6,326 nucleotides of DNA, taken from positions 1 through 6,326 of the forward strand of contig MGMT01000071.1 of assembly GCA_001796525.1 (NCBI GenBank), read 5' to 3'. This stretch comes from Chloroflexi bacterium RBG_13_51_52. GTDB taxonomy: Bacteria; Chloroflexota; Dehalococcoidia; Dehalococcoidales; RBG-16-60-22. A program made the position numbers and the translations under genes. Below the pieces are notes generated by a model. It ran no database searches and was not told the origin of the DNA. It saw only the letters and a list, made by a program, of their open reading frames with translations. Positions 1 to 5,625 of the stretch are shown one piece after another (positions within the stretch are counted from its first letter, which is position 1; each line of letters opens with the position of its first letter).

Positions 1-1
1 G

Positions 2-226
2 GAGTTGGATTTCCCCGGCTGGGTGGATAGTGCTTACCGGGACTGGTTTAACCAGCTGAAAAGTGCATCCTATGGTGAAAACGGCTATCCCTGGACCAGG
101 CTGGGTTATACCTACGACTGGGGTAATGATAATAATGAAATAGGTTTGAGCGAATTCGTCATCCGGGCGGGCAGTACCGTCGGGATTTACAGCGTTTCCG
201 GCAATCTGGATTACCTGAAAAACTAG
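2..226 (+). CDS. C-terminal fragment of an unrecognised, probably secreted protein
   Basis: The reading frame is already open at the left edge (GAG precedes the first TTG, with no SD at a usable distance), so this is the last ~74 codons of a longer gene that ends at TAG 224-226. The fragment is rich in Trp, Tyr, Gly and Asn, has no Cys and no membrane segment, and contains the stretch YPWTRLGYTYDWGN followed by EIGLSEFVIRAGSTVGIYSV. This aromatic, beta-prone composition fits the C-terminal beta domain of an extracytoplasmic or surface protein, but that is inference. I do not recognise a named family. No clear intrinsic terminator follows in the 123-bp gap. The downstream exporter has its own promoter, so the two genes need not be cotranscribed. 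Confidence 0.7.
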   Translation, partial: ELDFPGWVDSAYRDWFNQLKSASYGENGYPWTRLGYTYDWGNDNNEIGLSEFVIRAGSTVGIYSVSGNLDYLKN

Positions 227-299
227 AATTTCTTTGATATCTTATTTTCCTCTTTGCGGCAGAAATATATTCGCATGCGGGATAAAAATTACTCGTAAA

Positions 300-308
300 T
301 GCTATAAT
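300..308 (+). promoter_or_regulatory. Extended -10 promoter of the LysE-type exporter
   Basis: The gap before the exporter contains a perfect TATAAT at 303-308 preceded by TGC at 300-302, giving the extended -10 form TGnTATAAT. No good -35 is present: the 18-bp-spaced hexamer at 279-284 (GGGATA) matches TTGACA at only three positions, which is what an extended -10 can compensate for. Transcription would start near 315 and give a leader of about 35 nt. An AAGGAG Shine-Dalgarno at 338-343 lies six bases before the ATG at 350. The rest of the gap (227-299) is AT-rich; apart from the 8-bp palindrome CGCATGCG at 272-279 I see nothing else in it. Confidence 0.65.
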
Positions 309-349
309 GAAAATCAGAAAATACCACGTTTGATTTTAAGGAGTTATAA

Positions 350-976
350 ATGCTGGCGGCGCTTGGCACTGTAGTGGTGACCTCTTTATCCGGCGTGATG
401 ATGCCGGGCCCCATGTTCGCCGTGACCCTGGCAAAAAGCATTAAGTCGCCGTGGGCGGGGTTGATGGTATCACTGGGGCATGCCGTCATCGAGGTGCCGC
501 TGATACTGCTTATCTATTTCGGACTGAAGAACTTTTTCCAGAATGAAATTTTGCAGCTGGTTTTGAGTGTGCTCGGCGGCGGGATGATTGTCTGGATGGC
601 CTACGATTTGTTCCGCGCCCGCCGGAAACTCGCCAGGGAAGGCAAGGACACATCCTATAACGCTTTCACCGCCGGTATTTTGATGAGCGGGTTGAACCCG
701 TTCTTCCTGTTCTGGTGGGCGACCGTCGGCAGCCTGCTTTTAACACAATTCATCGATGCGGTAGGCACCTGGGGGCTGCCCTTTTTCATCGTCGTTCACT
801 GGCTCTGCGACCTGGTCTGGCTGTCGCTCGTATCGTTCACCATTTTCCGGACGCACAGGTTCTGGGGGCAGAGGTTGCAGGAGTGGATTTTCATCGTCTT
901 GAGCGCGGCGCTGCTCTACTTCGGGGGGCAGTTCATCGTCAAGGGGATTATCGCTTACGCAGGGGCGGGGAGCTAA
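350..976 (+). CDS. LysE/RhtB-family amino-acid or small-metabolite exporter
   Basis: This is a 208-residue integral membrane protein of the LysE superfamily, whose members export amino acids and related small molecules from the cytoplasm by proton- or sodium-coupled antiport. The hallmarks are visible: the N-terminal helix runs into MMPGP (P19-G20-P21) and AVTLAKS, and a later re-entrant or helix region has GLNPFFLFWW (N115-P116 area), the usual NP motif. Hydrophobic segments fall near residues 4-26, 36-58, 66-87, 106-130, 141-164 and 177-202, which gives the expected six helices, and the length is typical. The second helix carries GHAVIE (H44, E48), polar residues inside the membrane that may bear on substrate or ion use. 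Substrate cannot be read from sequence. The start is fixed by AAGGAG six bases upstream. The gene stands alone on +, convergent with secF. Family call is sure; substrate is unknown. Confidence 0.9.
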   Translation: MLAALGTVVVTSLSGVMMPGPMFAVTLAKSIKSPWAGLMVSLGHAVIEVPLILLIYFGLKNFFQNEILQLVLSVLGGGMIVWMAYDLFRARRKLAREGKDTSYNAFTAGILMSGLNPFFLFWWATVGSLLLTQFIDAVGTWGLPFFIVVHWLCDLVWLSLVSFTIFRTHRFWGQRLQEWIFIVLSAALLYFGGQFIVKGIIAYAGAGS

Positions 977-1006
977 TTATCCCCACCCCCGTTATTCTTA
1001 AGTTTT
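962..1006 (+). terminator. Intrinsic terminator of the exporter gene, overlapping its stop codon
   Basis: GGGGCGGGGA (962-971) pairs with TCCCCACCCC (980-989), giving nine G-C/A-T pairs around a single C-A mismatch with an eight-base loop. The loop contains the exporter's TAA stop (974-976). A T-rich run follows on the + strand (992-1006, GTTATTCTTAAGTTTT), ending where secF's stop codon begins on the other strand. On the - strand the hairpin is not followed by a T run, so it is a good terminator only for + transcription. It may still slow or protect the 3' end of the secF transcript. Confidence 0.7.
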
Positions 1007-1924
1007 TCAGACTTTCACCGGGGTCGATTTCTTTCTACCGAAAAACCTGCCCCACTCGTTCTTGTCCCACACCACCAGCAGCCCCGGGGCGACGAAAACG
1101 GAATCGAAAGTCCCGGCGATAACGCCCACCATCAGGACGATTATAAAATTCTGGATTGTTCCGCCCACGAAGATTAAAAGCGCCAGGCAGGTAATCAGGA
1201 TGGTGATGCTGGTGTTCAGGGAACGACCCAGCGTTTCTATCTGGCTCCTGTTGACCACCACCTCGAAATCCGGGCTGACGCCGCTTTTCTGGTTTTCACG
1301 CATCCTGTCGAAAACGACGATGGTGTTGTCCAGGCTCACGCCGACGATGGCGAGAATGCCGGTGATGAACATCAGGTTCATTTCCCAGCCGAAGAACCGA
1401 CCGAGCAGCGAAAACAGCCCTATTGTGACCAGAATATCATGCAGCAGGGCAATAACGAAGCAGGTGCCCCAGCGGAAAGGTCGGGGCATTTTACGGAAGG
1501 CATAGGTAACATAGAGAAGCATACCGACCATTGCCACGGCGACGGCTATGGCGGCGTTACGCGCTGTTTCCGAGGCTACCATCGGCGAAACGGAGTTGAA
1601 GGACGCTTCCGAAAGCGTACCGAATCTTGCCGTCAGGCTGGACTCCAGTTGTGCCTTTTCGGCGTCCGTTAATTCATGGGTGCGGATGAGGAACTGTCCT
1701 CCGCCGGTACGCTGGATAATTGCATCATTATAGCCCATGTCTGTCATTTCCTGTAGAAAATCATCATATTCCACCGGCGTCTCGAACCTTAGTGATAGTA
1801 TGGAACCACTGCTGAATTCGATACTCGGTTTAAGTCCGAACGCTACCAGCGAAATAATCGCCACCACGATGAGTATTCCCGATATAAGAAAGTACCAGAA
1901 CCTTTTTCCGATTATATCCAGCAT
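1007..1924 (-). CDS. secF: SecF, protein-export membrane subunit
   Basis: SecF pairs with SecD in the plasma membrane and uses ion motive force to complete Sec translocation on the outer face. With the start chosen here the protein is 305 residues, normal for a stand-alone SecF. TM1 (10-30) is followed by an extracytoplasmic P1 domain (about 32-120), then five more helices. The family motifs LHDILVTIG (161-169) and GVSLDNTIVVFDRMREN (195-211) are present. The ATG at 1924 is preferred over one 33 bp upstream because GGAGG (1938-1934) lies nine bases before it, it shares one base with the secD stop (TAATG), and the protein then begins LDIIGKRFW as SecFs usually do. Odd points: the motif after TM1 reads SIEFSSGS where the family usually has a GIDFxGG form, and ND of TM4 is DN. 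The gene is last in its run and no T-tract terminator is seen on this strand. Confidence 0.96.
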   Translation of the reverse strand: MLDIIGKRFWYFLISGILIVVAIISLVAFGLKPSIEFSSGSILSLRFETPVEYDDFLQEMTDMGYNDAIIQRTGGGQFLIRTHELTDAEKAQLESSLTARFGTLSEASFNSVSPMVASETARNAAIAVAVAMVGMLLYVTYAFRKMPRPFRWGTCFVIALLHDILVTIGLFSLLGRFFGWEMNLMFITGILAIVGVSLDNTIVVFDRMRENQKSGVSPDFEVVVNRSQIETLGRSLNTSITILITCLALLIFVGGTIQNFIIVLMVGVIAGTFDSVFVAPGLLVVWDKNEWGRFFGRKKSTPVKV

Positions 1925-3468
1925 TATTTTTTGCCTCCGGTAACAGTAAATAGCCACGTTTTAGTCGATAGTCCGGTGCCCGCCAGTGCACGCAGTAGCG
2001 TACGGGTTACTAGGACTGCCGTGAAAATACTTACCAGAGCGCCGACAAATAGCGTCACGGCAAAGCCTATCACGGCGGCGTTATGGACGGCCGTATTGCC
2101 CAGCCAGTAGAGAATGATACAGGCAATAAAGGTCGTCATATTGCTATCCCAGATAGCCGACCATGCCCGGTGGAAGCCGGCTTCAATAGCTGCTCCCAGC
2201 GTCCTTCCGGCACGGAATTCCTCCTTCATTCTTTCGAAGATAAGGACATTGGCGTCCACGGCTATGCCCATGGAAACGATAATACCGCCGATGCTGCCCA
2301 GGCTCAAGGTAATCGGCCAGAGCTTGCATATCGTGAGCGTCAAGGTAGCGTAGAAGATAAGCGCCAGGCTGGCCATGAAGCCGGGCAGGCGGTAGTAGGC
2401 AATCATGAATATCATCACCAGCACCAGGCCAATGAGCCCGGCTTTCCAGCTCATCGTGATAAACTCGGCGCCGAGAGTTGCCGATACTTTCTCCTGGTAA
2501 ACCGGCGGTCTCTTCAGGGGCATCGGCAAAGAACCGGATTTTAACAGGTTTGCCAATTGTTCCGCCTCGGAAATAGTGAAACTACCGGAAATCGTGCCTT
2601 TACCGTTAAATTTTTGAGCTTTTATTTGCGGGGCCGAAAGCAGGTTATTGTCGAGGAAAATCCCAAGGACATACTGTAACGAATATGTCTCTCCCGGATT
2701 ATAAAGGCGCAAAGCTATCTGGTCGAAAATTATTGTGCCTTCGCTATTCCACTGGATATTGATTTCCGGAGTACCCGCACTCCGGTTGATACCGGGTTGG
2801 GCATCGTCTAGTAGGGCGCCGGTGAGGGGTATGCCGTCATCACCCCGGGACGGCACCCAGGACGCTACGGTGCCGTATTCTTTCAATGTCTCTTTATCAA
2901 TGGGATTGCCGTCGGCATCAACGAATTGAAGACCGTTCTCATCCGATGTCAGGGTAGCGAGGAACTTGCCGTATTCTTTATCCTGGCCGAGTTGGTTAAC
3001 GAAAAGTCGGGTGGATGTCTCCGTAGTATCGAAGAAATTGGTGACATTGCCAGTAGTATAATCACTAAGATACACCAGTGTGCCGTCACTTTTGCGTTCG
3101 ACCTCCCGGAACTCAAGGTAGCCGGTCTGTTCCACCAGGCTTTTAGCCGCATCGATATCGGTAAAACCGGGAAGCTGAATCATGATACGGTCGGCGCCAA
3201 GCTGCTGGATAACAGGTTCGGTCACCCCGAACCTGTCGATACGGTTCTCTATTGTGAGTATAGTCCGGTCAATAGCCGCCTGCTGGTCCACGGTCGTATT
3301 CTCGGTGAAATCCGCCTGGTAGACCAGGTGCACGCCGCCGACAAGATCAAGCCCCAGATGAAGCCCTTCCCGCCCCAGTCTATTGGAATCAACGGGAAAC
3401 AACACCCACAGTGTAGCGGCAAAGATTAAGATTATTACCAACAAGACGATGTTGTTTGTTTTAGTCAT
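1924..3468 (-). CDS. secD: SecD, protein-export membrane subunit
   Basis: SecD is the larger half of the SecDF complex that pulls exported proteins through SecYEG using ion motive force. The 514-residue protein has TM1 at 8-25, then the motif LGLDLVGG (38-45), a large extracytoplasmic head to about 335, and five C-terminal helices (about 341-359, 362-381, 386-411, 444-460, 463-490). Family signatures include ENRIDRFGV (74-82), IMIQLPGF (95-102), PLTGALL (214-220) and GIAVDANVLIFERMKEE (401-417); D405 corresponds to the TM4 aspartate implicated in ion coupling. The head has a loosely conserved acidic stretch (about 123-233) between its two conserved halves. The start is supported by GGAGAG four bases upstream of the ATG at 3468. 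It lies 32 bp after the nucleotidyltransferase gene and overlaps secF by one base, so the three are probably cotranscribed. No yajC is visible here. Confidence 0.97.
   Translation of the reverse strand: MTKTNNIVLLVIILIFAATLWVLFPVDSNRLGREGLHLGLDLVGGVHLVYQADFTENTTVDQQAAIDRTILTIENRIDRFGVTEPVIQQLGADRIMIQLPGFTDIDAAKSLVEQTGYLEFREVERKSDGTLVYLSDYTTGNVTNFFDTTETSTRLFVNQLGQDKEYGKFLATLTSDENGLQFVDADGNPIDKETLKEYGTVASWVPSRGDDGIPLTGALLDDAQPGINRSAGTPEINIQWNSEGTIIFDQIALRLYNPGETYSLQYVLGIFLDNNLLSAPQIKAQKFNGKGTISGSFTISEAEQLANLLKSGSLPMPLKRPPVYQEKVSATLGAEFITMSWKAGLIGLVLVMIFMIAYYRLPGFMASLALIFYATLTLTICKLWPITLSLGSIGGIIVSMGIAVDANVLIFERMKEEFRAGRTLGAAIEAGFHRAWSAIWDSNMTTFIACIILYWLGNTAVHNAAVIGFAVTLFVGALVSIFTAVLVTRTLLRALAGTGLSTKTWLFTVTGGKK
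1934..1938 (-). promoter_or_regulatory. Shine-Dalgarno that decides the secF start
   Basis: GGAGG sits inside the last codons of secD, nine bases before the ATG at 1924-1922. The secD stop and secF start share the A of TAATG. This layout favours translational coupling, keeping SecD and SecF production linked, and argues against the longer frame opening at 1957. Confidence 0.8.
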
Positions 3469-3500
3469 TTTTCTCTCCGGGTAGATTTACTTACAATATT

Positions 3501-4997
3501 TTACTTCATTTCAGAAAGGAGCTGCCTGATGTACGCTAAAGCCTGTTCACGGGTGGAAATTTCGCCGGCGCCTTGAGCTTCCCTTAATTCCTCCAGTAGT
3601 TTCCCGATTTGCGGCCCGGGGTCGAGATTAAGAATTTTCATGATTTCATGCCCATCGAGGATTTTTGGTGGTGAGGATATATTTGCCTCGTTAAAATGTT
3701 TTTCCAGTACGTATTCCGTCATGCGGCAGTGTTCCCGCCACTGTATGATATCCAGCGTTGCCGCCCTGGCAGCCAGATGGTCGGCCAGGCACAGGTACAG
3801 CAGGTCGATGCCCGCTTCGCCGGTGTCACGGAAATAACGATAGATAGCCCGGTCGGTGGGCATGCCCTCGTTGCTCATCTGGGTGGGGCGAAGGTGGTAT
3901 TTAACGAGGAGCGCCACAAGCTGTATTTCCTTGTTGCTGAACCTCAACCTTTCCATGATGCTCGCGGCGGTTGCAGCGCCTGTCTCCGGGTGTCCCAGGA
4001 AACGCATCCTGCCTTCTTCGATAGTCTTGGTTTGCGGCTTGGCAATATCATGAAGCAACGCCGCCAGCTTTAGCATTGATTTGGCGGTACTGCCGCTGCT
4101 TATTTCCCGGCTAAAGTGTTGTTCTAGTTTCTCCGACCACGGTACTGATGACAGTACTTCTTCTTCGGCGTATTCCAGCGTCGATTCTCTTAGGAGGAAT
4201 TCCAGTGCTGCTACCGTTTGAATGGAATGGTCGAAAACGTCCCAGGTGTGCTCCTTGGGCTGCTCGACCCCTTTTAAGGGGGCAAGTTCCGATACCAGGG
4301 CAGTCAGCAGACCGAGCTTATCGAGGTAAAATAGGCGCTGTCCGGCGCCGGGCAGCGCCAGAAGGCGGAGCAGTTCTTCTCTGACCCTCTCACCCGCCAC
4401 CCCGGCTATAAGTGAGTTGTCACGGGAAATAAGCTTTTCCGTGTCGTTATTGATATTAAAATTGAGTTCCGCGGCGAGACGTACCGCCCTTAAAAGACGT
4501 ACGGCATCATCCCGGAAGATGGTATCGCTTACGGCTCTTATCAGGCGGAGACGCAGGTCATCCCGTCCGTTAAAGGGGTCGATTAAATCCTTGGTTTTGA
4601 AGCTAGTTGTGATGTCTTCGCCGAGTCCGATTGCCATGGCGTCGATAGTAAAGTCGCGCCGGGCGAGGTCATGTCGGATATCGCCTTGAAGGGCGGAGAA
4701 ATCAATCTGCAGTTTTTCAGCGGGCAGGATTACCCTGCCTACCAGGTTGATATCATCGAGGGGGACGAATATCCCATCGAAAGCTCCGGCTGCTTGGGAC
4801 GCTACTTCAAGGGCATCCGCGCCGACGGCAATATCGATATCATCGGTAGCGCGCCCCAGCAGCGTATCGCGTATGAATCCGCCGACGATGAAAGAGGGGA
4901 TATCTTTTTCCGCGAGAAACCGGCTGATTTTGTTTAGAATCCGGGAAGTATCGGACTTAATAGTCAATATTTCATCTTCCGTTACTAGAGAAGGCAT
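3501..4997 (-). CDS. Class II tRNA nucleotidyltransferase / poly(A) polymerase-family protein with HD domain
   Basis: The 498-residue soluble protein has the head of class II nucleotidyltransferases, enzymes that add CCA, CC or A to tRNA 3' ends or poly(A) to RNA. Visible motifs: GGFIRDTLLG (39-48), the metal-binding D53-x-D55, RRDFTIDAMA (113-122), DPFNGRDDLRLRLIRAV (140-156) and the nucleotide-selecting [ED]DxxR as D163-D164-A-V-R167 in DDAVRLLRAVR. An HD phosphohydrolase-type domain follows, with H257, H316-D317, H336, H368 and D406 as likely metal ligands, and a C-terminal helical segment from about 450 (DPGPQIGKLLEEL, EISTREQAL). The architecture matches CCA-type enzymes with an HD domain; CCA versus A-only or CC-only activity cannot be decided here, so no symbol is given. 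The ATG at 4997 has no Shine-Dalgarno; a promoter directly upstream suggests a leaderless mRNA. It leads the run into secD and secF. Confidence 0.92.
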   Translation of the reverse strand: MPSLVTEDEILTIKSDTSRILNKISRFLAEKDIPSFIVGGFIRDTLLGRATDDIDIAVGADALEVASQAAGAFDGIFVPLDDINLVGRVILPAEKLQIDFSALQGDIRHDLARRDFTIDAMAIGLGEDITTSFKTKDLIDPFNGRDDLRLRLIRAVSDTIFRDDAVRLLRAVRLAAELNFNINNDTEKLISRDNSLIAGVAGERVREELLRLLALPGAGQRLFYLDKLGLLTALVSELAPLKGVEQPKEHTWDVFDHSIQTVAALEFLLRESTLEYAEEEVLSSVPWSEKLEQHFSREISSGSTAKSMLKLAALLHDIAKPQTKTIEEGRMRFLGHPETGAATAASIMERLRFSNKEIQLVALLVKYHLRPTQMSNEGMPTDRAIYRYFRDTGEAGIDLLYLCLADHLAARAATLDIIQWREHCRMTEYVLEKHFNEANISSPPKILDGHEIMKILNLDPGPQIGKLLEELREAQGAGEISTREQALAYIRQLLSEMK

Positions 4998-5004
4998 CGG
5001 TTAA

Positions 5005-5033
5005 ACTATACTATCAAGCGCTGAAATTATCAA
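5005..5033 (-). promoter_or_regulatory. Sigma70-type promoter for the nucleotidyltransferase-secD-secF run, probably leaderless
   Basis: On the - strand TTGATA (5033-5028; 5 of 6 to consensus) is followed after exactly 17 bp by TATAGT (5010-5005; 5 of 6). The ATG begins at 4997, only seven bases beyond the -10, so normal spacing puts transcription start at about 4998-4997, at or one base before the start codon. The seven bases between (TTAACCG) contain no Shine-Dalgarno. The element TTGATA recurs at 5017-5012 within the spacer as part of a CTTGATA direct repeat offset by 16 bp. Confidence 0.7.
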
Positions 5034-5037
5034 GTAT

Positions 5038-5068
5038 TGCGCCTATCTGCGTCAGGCGTAGATGCGCA
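5038..5068. repeat. Imperfect inverted repeat abutting the -35 box
   Basis: TGCGC (5038-5042) pairs with GCGCA (5064-5068). After a two-base bulge (CT, 5043-5044), ATCTGCG (5045-5051) pairs with CGTAGAT (5057-5063) through one G-T pair, leaving a five-base loop TCAGG. That is 12 pairs in all. It lies four bases beyond the -35 box of the nucleotidyltransferase promoter and about 50 bp past the end of the zinc-finger gene. No run of T follows on either strand, so it is a poor classical terminator. It could be a weak terminator for the upstream unit or a protein-binding operator; sequence alone does not decide. Confidence 0.5.
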
Positions 5069-5116
5069 CGTAATATCCAGACTAATAAAGGGGACTGCAA
5101 GGAGACTGGCGTTTAC

Positions 5117-5620
5117 CTAGTAAAGCCGGTTGACCGCCATGTAAACGCCGATGATAAGACCGGCAAGGTCGATAGCCATGTCGAAGCCTACTGTGGGCAC
5201 CTCGCCGAATGTCAAAATCCTTATGACGTAGCTTAAAGCGAAGGCGGCGCCCCCGATTACCGCCAGCCAGATACCTCTTTTACGGTTCACCGCCAGGCTC
5301 ATAACCTCGCCGACGGCATAACCGAGTCCGGCTGCGAAAATAAGATTGAGAAATATGTAAGGCAGGTAATTGGCGACAAAACCCCATGCCAGCCCGATAG
5401 CTATTGCCATACCCAGCGCCGCCCCGGCCGCCCGAATATAGTACATGCCGGAGATGCGGTAGGTGGGCAGGGTGTAGAGTTTGGCGCATTCCCGGCACCG
5501 GGCGCCTACGGGCGTTTGTACCAGGCACTTCGGGCAAATAGGTTTGCCGCATTTACCGCACTTCAGGGTCGTTTCAACGTCCGGGTGAGTGGCGCATCTC
5601 ATTATTTCCGGGTCTGTCAT
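5117..5620 (-). CDS. B-box-like zinc-finger membrane protein of unknown function
   Basis: The 167-residue protein has two parts. The N-terminal ~48 residues carry C9, H12, C21, C24, C29, C32, C42 and C45, in the spacing C-x2-H-x8-C-x2-C-x4-C-x2-C-x9-C-x2-C. Eight ligands are enough for two zinc ions in a cross-braced, B-box-like fold of the kind found in front of some bacterial membrane proteins. The rest is hydrophobic, with four likely helices near 62-84, 88-110, 117-137 and 147-164, separated by a short basic loop NRKRG (112-116). No catalytic motif is visible, and the Ser-His dyad of rhomboid proteases, which sometimes carry such a finger, is not seen. The start has AGGGG (5633-5629) eight bases upstream, lying within the 3' end of the plsY-like gene; only 5 bp separate the two genes, so they should be cotranscribed. 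Function is unknown; a role in sensing or protein-protein contact at the membrane is a guess. Confidence 0.85.
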   Translation of the reverse strand: MTDPEIMRCATHPDVETTLKCGKCGKPICPKCLVQTPVGARCRECAKLYTLPTYRISGMYYIRAAGAALGMAIAIGLAWGFVANYLPYIFLNLIFAAGLGYAVGEVMSLAVNRKRGIWLAVIGGAAFALSYVIRILTFGEVPTVGFDMAIDLAGLIIGVYMAVNRLY

Positions 5621-5625
5621 ACCAT

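Noticed and set aside
289..489. - strand open frame of 66 codons in the exporter promoter region
   Set aside because: It is antisense to the exporter start, has no plausible ribosome site and no family features.
715..1122. + strand open frame of 135 codons overlapping the exporter and secF
   Set aside because: It is an arginine-rich shadow in another frame of the exporter gene, with no Shine-Dalgarno and no recognisable domain.
1062..1505. + strand open frame antisense to secF
   Set aside because: It is a by-product of secF codon usage; its Ser/Arg/Thr/Pro-rich translation has no domain character.
1922..1957. Longer secF start at 1957 giving 11 extra residues
   Set aside because: The extra residues (AIYCYRRQKI) do not look like SecF, lie wholly inside secD, and the internal ATG at 1924 has a GGAGG at good distance plus the TAATG overlap.
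2083..3429. Several + strand open frames antisense to secD (for example 2083-2544 and 2926-3429)
   Set aside because: secD is a full-length, motif-complete gene here, and the antisense frames lack ribosome sites and protein-like composition.
3640..5004. + strand open frames antisense to the nucleotidyltransferase gene
   Set aside because: They mirror a well-supported 498-codon gene; none has family motifs or a start context.
5090..5108. Direct repeat GGGGACTG / GGAGACTG in the gap after the zinc-finger gene
   Set aside because: There are only two imperfect eight-base copies eleven bases apart; this is within chance and linked to no other signal.
5077..5109. Possible hairpin CCAGACT ... AGACTGG downstream of the zinc-finger gene
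   Set aside because: Six pairs around a mismatch with a 19-base loop and no T run on either strand are too weak to call a terminator.
5280..5552. - strand open frame of 90 codons inside the zinc-finger gene
   Set aside because: It is an out-of-frame shadow; the zinc-ligand spacing and membrane helices are found only in the chosen frame.
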